Shown piece by piece: positions 36,438 to 46,157 of a stretch of DNA of 64,000 bases. This DNA is from Alphaproteobacteria bacterium GWF2_58_20. GTDB taxonomy: Bacteria > Pseudomonadota > Alphaproteobacteria > UBA1247. A program made the translations under genes and the position numbers. The notes beneath the pieces are model-generated. The model was not told where the DNA came from and did no database searches. It was given only the letters and a program-made list of their open reading frames with translations. The DNA lies in contig MEMB01000006.1 in the NCBI GenBank assembly GCA_001768735.1, positions 62,001 to 126,000 on the forward strand, written 5' to 3'. The first letter of the stretch is position 1. Each line of letters opens with the position of its first letter.

Positions 36438-36452
36438 CCTTGTGGAAGATGT

Positions 36453-36618
36453 TAGAGCCTTGAGCGTTCATCTTGAATACTCCTGTTGCCTTTTGATGGC
36501 CATCCGCCATGTTTGCAAACCTTGGACGATGCCCGCATCGCCCTGCGGGCAAGCGCCTTGCGGTCTGGCGCATCCCAAGATCAACAGGCATTGTTCAATC
36601 TAAACGTTAAATGCTCTA
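36453..36618 (+). repeat. Short TA-bounded inverted-repeat element (MITE-like), full copy A
   Basis: 166 bases. The two ends are imperfect inverted repeats: left end TAGAGC, CGTT and TTGAA blocks; right end, read in reverse, TAGAGC, CGTT and TTGAA at the same spacing. Both ends terminate in TA, as expected for IS630/Tc1-type elements that insert at TA. The interior contains CTTGGACGATGCCCGCATCG and AAGCGCCTTGCGGTCTGGCG, shared with copy B at 41894. It encodes nothing plausible. Confidence 0.75.
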
Positions 36619-36766
36619 GCGCCCTGATGGCACGCCGCCGCCCTGCACGCCGGGAACTGCTCCTTTGTCTTTGAGGAATCCGGCGTCATTTGCGGGCTGG
36701 AAATGCCCCCCTTTTTCCTGTAGCATGGCCAGTGGTTCTTTCCTCATATGACAGGAGATGCGTTCC

Positions 36767-37720
36767 ATGGAAGGTTTTTCTTTGTTCCCGCTGGCGTTGC
36801 TGGTGGTGGTCTTCATCCTGATTGCCAAGGGCGTCAAAACCGTTCCGCAGGGACAGCAATGGACGGTGGAACGGTTTGGCCGTTATACCAAGACCATTTC
36901 TCCCGGCCTGACCCTCATCATTCCGGTTGTTGACCGGATTGGCCACAAGATTTCCATGAAGGAAACCATGGTGGACGTTCCCAGCCAGCAGGTCATCACC
37001 CGCGACAACGCCATGGTGACCGCCGATGCCATCGTGTTCTTCCAGATTGTGGATGCGGCTGCTGCGGCCTACGAAGTGAACAACGTGGTTGGCAGCATTG
37101 CCAACCTTGCGACGACCAACTTGCGTACCGTCATCGGTTCGCTGGAACTTGATGAAGTCCTGTCGCAGCGCGACCAGATGAACGTGAAGCTCCTGCATGT
37201 GGTGGATCTTGCCACCAATCCATGGGGCGTGAAGGTGACCCGCATCGAGATCCGCGACATTTCTCCGCCCACCGACATCACCAATTCCATGGCACGGCAG
37301 ATGAAGGCCGAGCGTGAAAAGCGCGCCGAGATCCTGACGGCCGAAGGTGAAAAGCAGGCCGCCATCTTGCGTTCGGAAGGCATGAAACAATCTTCCATCC
37401 TTGAAGCCGAAGGCAAGCGGGAAGCGGCGTTCCGTGAGGCGGAAGCCCGCGAGCGTGCAGCCGAGGCCGAGGCCAAGGCCACGCAGATGGTGTCGGACGC
37501 CATCGCGCAGGGCAACGTGAATGCGCTCAATTATTTTGTGGCACAAAAGTATGTCGAGGCCCTCAAGAGCCTGGCCTCCGCTCCCAACCAGAAGGTGCTG
37601 ATGCTGCCCGTGGATGCCATGGGCGTCATGGGGTCGCTGGCCGGGATTGCCGAGCTGGCGAAATCGGCCATGGCCAGCAATTCCCAGGCCAGCGCCAGCG
37701 TTTCCGCCAAGAAGGGGTAA
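36767..37720 (+). CDS. qmcA: SPFH/stomatin-family membrane protein QmcA
   Basis: A 317-residue stomatin-like protein. The N-terminal membrane helix is residues 5-20; the SPFH domain runs to about residue 170 (VPQGQQWTVERFGRYTKTISPGL, SPPTDITNSMARQMKAEREKRA); a long charged coiled coil (EKQAAILRSEGMKQSSILEAEG) follows. Such proteins build membrane microdomain scaffolds and bind proteases such as FtsH. The ATG at 36767 is used because AGGAG lies nine bases upstream; an ATG at 36758 overlaps that site. Paired with nfeD downstream, as is usual. Confidence 0.9.
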   Translation: MEGFSLFPLALLVVVFILIAKGVKTVPQGQQWTVERFGRYTKTISPGLTLIIPVVDRIGHKISMKETMVDVPSQQVITRDNAMVTADAIVFFQIVDAAAAAYEVNNVVGSIANLATTNLRTVIGSLELDEVLSQRDQMNVKLLHVVDLATNPWGVKVTRIEIRDISPPTDITNSMARQMKAEREKRAEILTAEGEKQAAILRSEGMKQSSILEAEGKREAAFREAEARERAAEAEAKATQMVSDAIAQGNVNALNYFVAQKYVEALKSLASAPNQKVLMLPVDAMGVMGSLAGIAELAKSAMASNSQASASVSAKKG

Positions 37721-37726
37721 CCAAAG

Positions 37727-38179
37727 ATGATGGATATTGTCTGGTGGCCGCTGACCTTCTGGCACTGGCTGGTTCTGGCGGTTCTTCTCCTTGGGGGAGA
37801 GATCCTCACGCCTTCCACCTACCTTGTCTGGCCATCTTCGGCGGCAGGGTTCGTTGGAGTTCTCCTGTTCTTCGCGCCCGGCCTGCCGTGGCAGGTTCAG
37901 GTGACGATTTTTGCCCTGGCGTCGATTGCCTCGAATTTTCTCTGGTTCCGCTGGCAGAAAGACCATCCTGGCGGGGAGGGAAATCCGAATCTCAATCAGC
38001 GCACCAGAACCTTCATTGGACAGAAGGCCTGTGTTGAACAGTCTTTTGCCAATGGCCAGGGCTCGGTCAAGGTTGGCGATACGGTCTGGCAAGCCAGGAT
38101 GGAAGATGGTTCGAATCCCTCCCAGGGAACCAGTGTCGAGATCATTTCATCCCAGGGAACCATCCTGACCGTTAAATGA
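37727..38179 (+). CDS. NfeD family membrane protein
   Basis: 150 residues with two or three N-terminal membrane helices (WHWLVLAVLLLGGEI, SAAGFVGVLLFFAPG, QVTIFALASIASNFLWF) and a C-terminal OB-fold domain (GQKACVEQSF, GSVKVGDTVWQARMED, GTSVEIISSQGTILTV). This short NfeD1b form normally partners QmcA, whose gene is directly upstream. It overlaps the acyltransferase start by ATGA. Confidence 0.88.
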   Translation: MMDIVWWPLTFWHWLVLAVLLLGGEILTPSTYLVWPSSAAGFVGVLLFFAPGLPWQVQVTIFALASIASNFLWFRWQKDHPGGEGNPNLNQRTRTFIGQKACVEQSFANGQGSVKVGDTVWQARMEDGSNPSQGTSVEIISSQGTILTVK

Positions 38180-40125
38180 CCTTTTCCCCTCTTCGTTTCA
38201 GGGCAGACATCAACGGGCTGCGGGCGCTTGCGGTGGCGCTCGTCCTGCTGTTCCATTTCGAGGTTCCCGGCTTTTCCGGGGGCTTTTGCGGCGTGGATGT
38301 GTTCTTCGTCCTGTCCGGCTACCTCATGACCGGCATCCTTCTCGGACGCGTGGCGTACGGGCATGCCACTGTCTGGGATTTCTACCTCGACCGCACCCGG
38401 CGCATCCTGCCTGCGCTGGCGGTGCTTTGCATCACGCTGCTGGTTTTGGGCTGGTTTTTTCTCGGCCCCATGGATTATGCCCGTCTGGGCGAAGAGGTGG
38501 CGGCCGCCATCACCTTTGTCTCCAACATTTTGTTCAAGGGTCAGGAAGGCTATTTCGATCTGCCGTCCAAGGACAAGTGGCTGCTGCATACCTGGTCGCT
38601 GGCGGTGGAATGGCAGTTCTACCTCATCTATCCGCTGGTGTTGCCGTGGGTGCTGCGGCGTTTTGGACGTGCCCGTCTTGTGCCTGTGATGACGGGCGTG
38701 GCGGCGGTGTCGTTCCTCATGGCGGTGTTGACGCCTGCGCAAAGCATGTTTGCCTTTTACCTCCTGCCAGCCCGTGCCTGGGAAATGCTGGCGGGGGGGC
38801 TTGTGTTCGTTCTTGCCGGCCATCTCCGGCCCAGCCGTGCGCCGGCCCTTGTGCTGGAAATGCTGGGCCTTGCCGCCATTCTGGCCTCGGCCTTCCTGTT
38901 TTCGGGCGATACGCCCTGGCCTTCTTTCTACGCAGGGCTGCCAGTGCTGGGAACAGTGCTGGTGCTGCTGGCCTTCCGGCAGGAATCGGTGTGGACGGGA
39001 AATGCCGTGGCGCAGGCGCTGGGGCGTTGGTCCTATTCCATCTATCTTTGGCACTGGCCCGTGGTGGTGGCGCTCGGGTTCGTGTGGCCCCGCCTGCCCG
39101 CCGCATCTGTGGCTTTTGGCTTGGGCCTGTCTCTTGCGCTGGGGTTTGCCTCCTATGCGCTGGTTGAGCAGCCCGCCCGCAAGGGGCTTGGACGGCTGAC
39201 CGTCCGGCGGGGGCTTTCCCTGGCGGTTCCGTTCATGGCCGCGCTGGCGCTGCTGGGCATGGGGCTTGTTCGCAGCGGCGGGATTCCGGCGCGTGTGTCC
39301 GAAGTCGTGCGCCGACTGGACGTGGCGTCCCTCCGCGTGCCGGAGGAACCAGAGGGCGAGGTGTGCGGCTATTCCCGCAAGACCGGGGCGCTGGTGCCCT
39401 GCCGCATTCCCGGCGGGGAAAACCGGGTGGTGGTGTGGGGCGACAGCCATGCCGGACGGCTTTACAATGCGGTGCGGGAAGCCACGGGGGCAACGGTGCT
39501 GGGCTATTCCCGCAGTTGCGCGACCCTGCTGGATACCGAAATGCGGGCCCGCCAGTCGGATCGCGCCTGCACCGACTACAATGCCAAGGTGCTGGCGCAG
39601 GTGGATGCCCTGCCGCCGGAAGTTCCCGTCCTCATTGCCAACCGCTTTTCCTTTTATGTCGCGGGGCCGAACGAGGGCATGAACAGCCATCAGTGGGGCG
39701 TGATTTACCCGGAGGATCCGTCAGCGCCGCAGGATTCCATGGGCCGCTTCGCCCATGCGCTGGAAAAGACCCTGTGCCGGATTTCGGAAAACCGCCCTGT
39801 CCATGTGCTGCGGCCCATCCCGGAAATGGGCGTTTATGTGCCGCAAACCATGCTGCGCCAAGCCATGTTCGGTCTTGGTGTGCGGGATGTATCCCTGCCC
39901 ATGGAAACCTACCGGGCGCGCCATGCCTTTGTGCTTGGGGCGCTGGAAAAGGCGGCGCAGGCTTGTCCGAACGTCACCCTGCTTGATCCTGTGCCCTACC
40001 TGTGCGATGGGCCGTCCTGCGCGGGGTCGGTGGACGGGGAACCCCTCTATTATGACGATGACCACCTGAATATCACCGGCGCGCGCCGGCTGGTGCCGCT
40101 GCTGCGGCAGGGCTTGTTTTTATAA
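38176..40125 (+). CDS. OafA-like acyltransferase 3 with C-terminal SGNH domain
   Basis: A 649-residue membrane acyltransferase. The N-terminal part (about 1-345) has ten or so helices and the AT3 motifs RADINGLRALAVALVLLFHF and DVFFVLSGYLMTG. The C-terminal extracytoplasmic SGNH hydrolase domain carries VVWGDSHAGRLYNAV and a terminal DDDHLN. This architecture O-acetylates cell-surface polysaccharide such as O-antigen. It overlaps nfeD by four bases; why it is coupled to nfeD/qmcA is not clear. Confidence 0.9.
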   Translation: MTFSPLRFRADINGLRALAVALVLLFHFEVPGFSGGFCGVDVFFVLSGYLMTGILLGRVAYGHATVWDFYLDRTRRILPALAVLCITLLVLGWFFLGPMDYARLGEEVAAAITFVSNILFKGQEGYFDLPSKDKWLLHTWSLAVEWQFYLIYPLVLPWVLRRFGRARLVPVMTGVAAVSFLMAVLTPAQSMFAFYLLPARAWEMLAGGLVFVLAGHLRPSRAPALVLEMLGLAAILASAFLFSGDTPWPSFYAGLPVLGTVLVLLAFRQESVWTGNAVAQALGRWSYSIYLWHWPVVVALGFVWPRLPAASVAFGLGLSLALGFASYALVEQPARKGLGRLTVRRGLSLAVPFMAALALLGMGLVRSGGIPARVSEVVRRLDVASLRVPEEPEGEVCGYSRKTGALVPCRIPGGENRVVVWGDSHAGRLYNAVREATGATVLGYSRSCATLLDTEMRARQSDRACTDYNAKVLAQVDALPPEVPVLIANRFSFYVAGPNEGMNSHQWGVIYPEDPSAPQDSMGRFAHALEKTLCRISENRPVHVLRPIPEMGVYVPQTMLRQAMFGLGVRDVSLPMETYRARHAFVLGALEKAAQACPNVTLLDPVPYLCDGPSCAGSVDGEPLYYDDDHLNITGARRLVPLLRQGLFL

Positions 40126-40223
40126 TTTGATCAATTTGAAATCATCGATATGGCTTGCTATCCTGATTTTAGGAAGGGTATGGTTTGGAGAAATTGTTTT
40201 TGTGTATTCAGGAGAAATTACGC

Positions 40224-41807
40224 ATGCGTAATTTTTATGTTTTGTTGCTTGTGTCCTTGTTGGTCAGTGAGGGCCATGCGGCGGAGGGACCGTACCGCAT
40301 GCGTGCATTCGTCGGGGACAAGGTTGTCCAGAATACGGGGACAATCCCGGATGATCCTTCCGGGGAAGATCCATCAGAGGATGACGTGACGCCCCCTGTC
40401 GTTGTCAGTCTTTTGCCGCCCGATGATGCGTCAGATGTCTGGAAAACGACCGGGCTTGTTGTGGAATTTGATGAAGATGTCGTTTCTGGTTCGGGGAACA
40501 TTGTCATTTCCAATGACGATGCTTCGCTGTTTGAAAGCATTCCGGTGTCGGATGCCCGGGTTTCCATTTCCGGGCGGGATGCGAATATCCTGCCGTCTAC
40601 CCTTTTTGTGGAGGGGAATACGTATCATGTGACCTTTGCTCCCGGCGTTTTTACAGATACGGCCGGCAATCCGCATGCGGGCCTCACAGATGGTGCTGAT
40701 TGGAATTTCACCATTGCAGCCACGCCGGTGCCCCTGCAGAATGTTGTTGGCACAAATGGCGCGGTGGATTGGGAGGTTTTTACCGCCGGCGGACAGACCT
40801 GGATGCTGGTCTCGAACAATGGCGCCTATCCCGGTTCCTATATTTCCTCTCCCCTGTTCCGGTTTGCGCCGGAAAATCCTGATGCCAGCAAAGTGGTGTT
40901 TGTCGAGGATGTCATGACCTCTGGCAGCTATGGCTGGGCATCCGCACAGTTGGGGAGCGAAACCTATATTTTCGGCTCTTTCCACAATGATGGTGACTAT
41001 AATACCCAGTCGCCGCTTTACAGGTTTGTCCCAGGCAATCCGGACGGCTCCAAAATGCAGCTGGTGGAAACACTCACCACCAGCGGGCCGGTATATCCCA
41101 CCCTCTTTAATGTGGACGGCGAACTTTACGTGCTGGTACCGAATTACGCCGGTTCTCTTTACGGCATTCCATCCTGGCTGTTGCGGGTGGTGCCCGGAAA
41201 TCCAGAGGGCAGCAGGTTTCAGCACATGCAGAATATCTCTACACAAGACGCCCGCGGCTTTGAGGTGTTTGTCGCGGACGGTGAAACCTATGTTGTCGTC
41301 GGAGATTCTTCTGCATCCTCCCGTCTTTATCGGTTTGTTCCGGAAAACCCGGATTCCAGCAAGCTGGTCCTGATCCAGACCATTCCCTCGTCATGGGCGC
41401 TGAGGTGGCATCATTTTGAGGTGGAGGGAGAACATTATCTTGCCGTGGCCAATTTCAAGTCCACGGCAAACATCTTCCGGTTTTCATCCACGGCCAGTCC
41501 CATGGTGTCACCCACACCGATGCAAAGCATTCCCCTGACCGAAACCGCTGACTGGGACAGTTTCACCTATGGCGGCACGACATATCTCGTGCTGGCACAA
41601 GCGACAAGTGGCATATCCTATCTTTACCGGTTTGTTCCCGGCAATCCTGACGCCAGCAAGCTGTTGCAAATCCAGACGTTTGAAACGAATTTTGCCAATG
41701 ATTGGGCGCCATTTGTTGCCGGAGGGAATACCTATCTGGCCGTGGCCAACCGTGGCGCTTTTTATGGAGATGCCTCGCTGTCGCAGGTGTTCCGCTTTTA
41801 CCCGTAA
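40224..41807 (+). CDS. Secreted Ig-like / seven-repeat propeller protein
   Basis: A 527-residue secreted protein. Signal peptide: MRNFYVLLLVSLLVSEGHA. Residues about 60-180 look like an SbsA-type bacterial Ig-like domain (DVTPPVVVSLLPPDDASDV, TTGLVVEFDEDV). The rest holds seven repeats each ending in a motif like LYRFVPGNPDASK (LFRFAPENPD, LYRFVPGNPD, LLRVVPGNPE, LYRFVPENPD, IFRFSS, LYRFVPGNPD, VFRFYP), the pattern of EPTP/epitempin beta-propeller repeats. Function unknown; extracellular binding is inferred. AGGAG lies nine bases before the ATG. A strong terminator follows. Confidence 0.75.
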   Translation: MRNFYVLLLVSLLVSEGHAAEGPYRMRAFVGDKVVQNTGTIPDDPSGEDPSEDDVTPPVVVSLLPPDDASDVWKTTGLVVEFDEDVVSGSGNIVISNDDASLFESIPVSDARVSISGRDANILPSTLFVEGNTYHVTFAPGVFTDTAGNPHAGLTDGADWNFTIAATPVPLQNVVGTNGAVDWEVFTAGGQTWMLVSNNGAYPGSYISSPLFRFAPENPDASKVVFVEDVMTSGSYGWASAQLGSETYIFGSFHNDGDYNTQSPLYRFVPGNPDGSKMQLVETLTTSGPVYPTLFNVDGELYVLVPNYAGSLYGIPSWLLRVVPGNPEGSRFQHMQNISTQDARGFEVFVADGETYVVVGDSSASSRLYRFVPENPDSSKLVLIQTIPSSWALRWHHFEVEGEHYLAVANFKSTANIFRFSSTASPMVSPTPMQSIPLTETADWDSFTYGGTTYLVLAQATSGISYLYRFVPGNPDASKLLQIQTFETNFANDWAPFVAGGNTYLAVANRGAFYGDASLSQVFRFYP

Positions 41808-41844
41808 GGATGCGGATGCGCCGGTTTTCTTTTCTTTCCGGGAA

Positions 41845-41881
41845 AATGTCCCCGCCGATCTTCGGCGGGGACATTCTTTTT
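41845..41881 (+). terminator. Strong Rho-independent terminator
   Basis: AATGTCCCCGCCGA/TCGGCGGGGACATT stem with a very short loop, then CTTTTTT. It follows the propeller protein by 37 bases. Confidence 0.9.
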
Positions 41882-41893
41882 GGGCAAGAAGGT

Positions 41894-42060
41894 TAGAGCC
41901 TTGGGCGTTCATCTTGAATGCCCCTGTTGCCTTTTGATGGCCATCCGCCGCGCATTCAAACCTTGGACGATGCCCGCATCGCCCCTGCGGGCAAGCGCCT
42001 TGCGGTCTGGCGCGTCCCAAGATCAGCAAGAATTGTTCCATCCAAACGTTAAATGCCTTA
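41894..42060 (+). repeat. Short TA-bounded inverted-repeat element (MITE-like), full copy B
   Basis: 167 bases in the same orientation as copy A and close to identical over most of its length. Left end TAGAGC, right end GCCTTA. Its last three bases, TTA, are the stop codon (TAA) of holA on the opposite strand, so the insertion sits exactly at the holA 3' end. Confidence 0.75.
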
Positions 42061-43083
42061 GCGCAAGCGGCGGGCGAGGCCGGCCACGGCATAAAGGGCG
42101 TGGGCGCACAGGGTTTCCGGGGCCGGGCCGTTGCGCTTGCATTGCACTTCTGTTTGCACGAGACCTTCAAGCGCCTGCTGGATGGCTTTGGCAGTCCAGC
42201 GCATGGCCTGCGCGCGGAACGGCGCTTCCTGCTTGAAGAACACTTGCGGCTGGAGCGCCTTCATGGCCCGGGAGACATCTTCGCCATTGTCCATGCGCGC
42301 CCGGGTGAGCGCCAGCCGGCGGAAATGGTTCTGCGCCACCCGCAAGAGGCCAACCGCCTGCGCGCCTTCGGCAAACAGGCGCTCAAGCGCCCGGTCCAGT
42401 TCCGCGATGTTCCCTGAGGCGGCCGCCATGATGGGCACATCCATGGACAGCGCAGTGCTGTCCCCGGAGCAGGCCACCACTTCGACCATGGACACCTGTT
42501 TTTCGGCCCCCATGTAAAGGATGAGCTTGGCCAGCTCCTGCCGGGCAAGACCGCGGTCGCCAATGAGGTTTTCGGAAAGCGCTTCCAGCGCGTCCGGCGC
42601 GATGCTGATGCCGTGTGTTCCCAGTTCCCGCCGGATCAGCTGCGCGATGTTGCCCTCGTCTTCCACATAGCAGGGAATGGCCGCGAGGGATTCATGGCTT
42701 TCAAACAGCTTGCGCAGGGATGAGCGGGTAGGCAGGTCGCCGGCCTCCACCACCACAAAACTGTCGCCGAGAGCTTGCCTGGTGAGGGCCTCGCAGGCCA
42801 CGGAAGTGGAATCCGATGCTTCCTGAACGCGCACAAGGCGGCGGCCGCCCGTCATGGGAATGGCGGCGGCTTCGTCTGCCAACCGGGCCGGATCGTCGCT
42901 CAGGATGCTGCCAGGCAGGTGGGCAATGCGGAAGGGGTCGTTGCGGTCGGGCACGATGGCATCTGCCAGCGTATCCGCGCGTTCTTTCACCAGGCCATGA
43001 TCGGGGCCGAAGATGAGCACGGCCCGGATGCCGGAAGAAGGCGCCTTCAGGAAGGCGTCAAGCTGGCGGGGGCTGATTTTCAC
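42058..43083 (-). CDS. holA: DNA polymerase III delta subunit
   Basis: A 341-residue clamp-loader subunit. N-terminal region: RAVLIFGPDHGLVKERAD in the AAA+-like fold; C-terminal domain: LLRVAQNHFRRLALTRARM. It opens the beta sliding clamp with gamma/tau and delta-prime. The start is GTG at 43083, overlapping the lptE stop (GTGA). Its stop codon lies in the inverted-repeat element, so the C-terminus ...LARRLR may have been reset by that insertion. Confidence 0.9.
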   Translation of the reverse strand: MKISPRQLDAFLKAPSSGIRAVLIFGPDHGLVKERADTLADAIVPDRNDPFRIAHLPGSILSDDPARLADEAAAIPMTGGRRLVRVQEASDSTSVACEALTRQALGDSFVVVEAGDLPTRSSLRKLFESHESLAAIPCYVEDEGNIAQLIRRELGTHGISIAPDALEALSENLIGDRGLARQELAKLILYMGAEKQVSMVEVVACSGDSTALSMDVPIMAAASGNIAELDRALERLFAEGAQAVGLLRVAQNHFRRLALTRARMDNGEDVSRAMKALQPQVFFKQEAPFRAQAMRWTAKAIQQALEGLVQTEVQCKRNGPAPETLCAHALYAVAGLARRLR

Positions 43084-43568
43084 GGGGCATGCCGGTCAAA
43101 ATGCAGGGCAAGACGCCGGGTGATGCCTTCCGACAGGACAGCAAGGGCTTGCTTGCGTGCATCATTTTCCGTGATGTACGACCCATAACCGCTGTCCAGG
43201 ATGTTGTAGCTGGCGCTGGCGCGGGCCGGGCCATGCAGCAGGATTTCCCCGTCGCTCTTGCGGGTCAGGGTGAAACTGGAGGTGAGATAGAGCCAGGCGC
43301 GGGTGGCGGTGGCATCTTTCTTGAGTCCAAGGTTCACAATGTTTTCCGCAAGGGTAATGTCGAGGATGTAGGTGGGATTGTCTGCCGTCTTGCCAAACCG
43401 GTCAATCAGCAGGTTGCGCAAGATCTGCCCGCTGCGGTTCGGAATGCCGGACACCATGATGTGCGACATTTCCGCAGGCACCGCCTTGCCTTCCGGCCGC
43501 GCCTGAAGGACAGGATGGAACCCGCAGGCCGAAGCCAGGAAAGCGAGGATGAAGGCGAACCGGCGCAT
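43080..43568 (-). CDS. lptE: LPS-assembly lipoprotein LptE
   Basis: A 162-residue lipoprotein with lipobox LASAC (Cys15) and the LptE pattern: CGFHPVLQ, then RSGQILRNLLIDRF, YILDITLAEN and ASASYNILDSGYGSYITENDAR. It plugs the LptD barrel in the outer membrane. It sits between leuS (TGATG overlap) and holA (GTGA overlap), the conserved leuS-lptE-holA order. LptD is not in the window. Confidence 0.9.
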   Translation of the reverse strand: MRRFAFILAFLASACGFHPVLQARPEGKAVPAEMSHIMVSGIPNRSGQILRNLLIDRFGKTADNPTYILDITLAENIVNLGLKKDATATRAWLYLTSSFTLTRKSDGEILLHGPARASASYNILDSGYGSYITENDARKQALAVLSEGITRRLALHFDRHAP

Positions 43569-46135
43569 CAGGCGACAATGCTCACAATGCGGCCCGGCAC
43601 CACGATGACCTTCTTCGGGGTCTTGCCCTCAAGGCTGGCGAGGATTTTGGCATCGGCCAGCGCGAGGATTTCAATGGCCTTGGCATCGGCATCCCTGGGG
43701 ATTTCAATGGCGCTGCGCAGCTTGCCATTCACCTGAACGCCGATGGTGACGGTGTCGGAGGTGGCCAGCGCCGCATCGGCCACAGGCCAGGGGGTTTGTG
43801 CCAGCAGGGTGTCATGGCCGAGGTGGTGCCAGATTTCCTCCGCCACGTGCGGAACCATGGGGCAGACGAGCCGCGCCAGAATCTCCAGCGCCTCGCGCAG
43901 GGCCCAGGCTTCGCCTTCGCCGGTGCCGTCCACCGCGCCGATGGCGTTGGCCAGCTCGCGGGCATGGGCCACGGCCTTGTTGAGCAGGAAGCGCTCGATG
44001 TCGTCGGCCATGGCAGGGATGCTGGCATGGGCCATGCGGCGCAGGGTCACGGCCTTGTCGGAAAACCGGGCGGGGACAGGGCTGCCTGCGGGCGGCAATT
44101 CCACGGGAGTTTCACTGGCCAGACGCCACAGGCGGGAGACAAATCGCCATGCGCCCTCAATGCCGGCTTCCGTCCACTCCAGGTCGCGTTCCGGCGGGCT
44201 GTCAGACAGGATGAACAGGCGGGCGGCGTCGGCACCGTAGGCGTTTATGATCTTGGTTGGGTCGATGGTGTTCTTTTTCGATTTTGACATTTTTTCGACG
44301 CGCCCGACCGTGACAGGCTTGCCATCAGAGACGCGTACGCAGGTGCCATTGTCCGCCTTGGTGATTTCCGTGGGCGAGAGCCATTTGCTGTTTTCATCAC
44401 GGTAGGTTTCGTGTGTCACCATGCCCTGCGTGAACAGGCCGTCAAACGGTTCCTTGAGGGAAATGGCACCGCAGCGTTCCAGCGCACGGGTGAAGAAACG
44501 GGCGTAGAGCAGGTGCATGACCGCATGTTCCACGCCGCCAATATACTGGTCCACCGGCAGCCAATAGGCTGCGGACGCCGGGTTGATGCCGCAGGTTTCC
44601 TCTTTCGGGGAGCAGAATCTGGCGAAATACCACGAGCTTTCAAAGAAGGTGTCGAACGTGTCGGTTTCGCGGGTGGCTTCCGCCCCGCAAACCGGGCACT
44701 TGACATGTTTCCAGGTGGGATGGCGGTCCAGCGGGTTGCCCGCGCCGCTGAAATCGACATCCTCCGGCAGCTTGACGGGGAGCTGGTCTTCCGGCACCGG
44801 CACAGCCCCGCAGGCCGGGCAGTTGATGACCGGGATCGGGCAGCCCCAGTAACGCTGGCGGGAAACGCCCCAGTCACGCAGGCGGTACACCGTTTCACGG
44901 GTTCCCATGCCGGCGGCTTCAAAGCGCTTGATGGCTTCTTCCTTGGCGTCTTCAACCGTCATGCCGTCAAAGAATTCGGAATTGCGCAGGCGTCCGGGGC
45001 CGGTATAGGCCTCGTCGCCAATGGTGAAGGTGGCGGGATCGGCGTCTTCCGGAACGACCACAGGAATGACGGGCAGGTTGTATTTGCGGGCGAAGTCAAG
45101 GTCGCGCTGGTCATGCGCCGGGCAGCCAAACACCGCGCCCACGCCATATTCCATCAGCACGAAATTGGCGACATAGACAGGAACCGTGTGGCCGGGAATA
45201 AAGGGATGTTCGGCCATGATGCCGGTGGGAATGCCCTTCTTTTCAAGGGTTTCCAGAACCGCCTCGCTGGTGCCGGACTTGCGGCATTCGGCGATGAAGT
45301 CGGCCATGTCGGAGCGGGTTTTGGCGATTTCGTGCGACAGGGCATGTTCTGGGGAAATGGCGACGAAGGACGCGCCGAAAATGGTGTCCGGGCGGGTGGT
45401 GTAAACCTCAAGCCGGTCTTCCCGTCCGCGCAGGGCAAACGAGAAGCGCAGGCCATGGGAGCGGCCAATCCAGTTTTCCTGCATGATGCGGACCTTTTCC
45501 GGCCAGCGGTCAAGGCTCTTGATGCCTTCCAGCAGGTCGTCCGCGAATTCTGTGATCTTGAGGAACCACTGGCTGAGCTGGCGGCGCTCGACAGGCGCGC
45601 CGGAGCGCCAGCCCTTGCCGTCCACCACCTGCTCGTTGGCAAGGACGGTGTTCTCGATGGGATCCCAGTTCACCCAGCTTTCCTTGCGGTAGGCGAGGCC
45701 CGCCTTGAGGAAGTCGAGGAACATCTTCTGTTCGTGGCGGTAGTATTCCGGTGCGCAGGTGGCCACTTCCCGATCCCAGTCAATGGAAAGGCCGATGTTT
45801 TCCAGCTGGCCCTTCATGGCTGCGATGTTTTCATAGGTCCATTTGGCGGGATGGGTGTTGTGTTCCATCGCCGCGTTTTCGGCGGGCAGGCCGAAGGCGT
45901 CCCATCCCATGGGATGCAGGACGTTGAAGCCCTGCGCGGTGCGATACCGCGCCACCACGTCGCCCAGCGTGTAGTTGCGGACATGTCCCATGTGCAGTTT
46001 GCCCGAAGGATAAGGAAACATCTCCAGCACATAATACTTTTTGCGGGAGGGGTCTTCGGTGGTGGCAAAACAGGCGGCGTCATTCCACGCCTTTTGCCAT
46101 TTTGTTTCGTTTTCCTTGAAATTGTAGCGGGACAT
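43568..46135 (-). CDS. leuS: Leucyl-tRNA synthetase
   Basis: An 855-residue class I synthetase. HIGH-type motif KLHMGHVRN near the N-terminus, a CP1 editing domain in the middle ([19 protein letters not shown]), zinc-ribbon cysteines ([21 protein letters not shown]) and KMSKS (EKMSKSKKN). Anticodon-binding helical domain at the C-terminus. Length is normal. First gene of leuS-lptE-holA; the DUF3576 lipoprotein gene lies just upstream. Confidence 0.96.
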   Translation of the reverse strand: MSRYNFKENETKWQKAWNDAACFATTEDPSRKKYYVLEMFPYPSGKLHMGHVRNYTLGDVVARYRTAQGFNVLHPMGWDAFGLPAENAAMEHNTHPAKWTYENIAAMKGQLENIGLSIDWDREVATCAPEYYRHEQKMFLDFLKAGLAYRKESWVNWDPIENTVLANEQVVDGKGWRSGAPVERRQLSQWFLKITEFADDLLEGIKSLDRWPEKVRIMQENWIGRSHGLRFSFALRGREDRLEVYTTRPDTIFGASFVAISPEHALSHEIAKTRSDMADFIAECRKSGTSEAVLETLEKKGIPTGIMAEHPFIPGHTVPVYVANFVLMEYGVGAVFGCPAHDQRDLDFARKYNLPVIPVVVPEDADPATFTIGDEAYTGPGRLRNSEFFDGMTVEDAKEEAIKRFEAAGMGTRETVYRLRDWGVSRQRYWGCPIPVINCPACGAVPVPEDQLPVKLPEDVDFSGAGNPLDRHPTWKHVKCPVCGAEATRETDTFDTFFESSWYFARFCSPKEETCGINPASAAYWLPVDQYIGGVEHAVMHLLYARFFTRALERCGAISLKEPFDGLFTQGMVTHETYRDENSKWLSPTEITKADNGTCVRVSDGKPVTVGRVEKMSKSKKNTIDPTKIINAYGADAARLFILSDSPPERDLEWTEAGIEGAWRFVSRLWRLASETPVELPPAGSPVPARFSDKAVTLRRMAHASIPAMADDIERFLLNKAVAHARELANAIGAVDGTGEGEAWALREALEILARLVCPMVPHVAEEIWHHLGHDTLLAQTPWPVADAALATSDTVTIGVQVNGKLRSAIEIPRDADAKAIEILALADAKILASLEGKTPKKVIVVPGRIVSIVA

Positions 46136-46157
46136 GGCGGTTTTCCGTTGGTGGGGG

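Noticed and set aside
36438-36766. Short frames through the inverted-repeat elements giving a shared peptide (HQKATGAFKMNAQG-like)
   Set aside because: The same peptide arises by reading the repeat itself; no start or domain supports translation.
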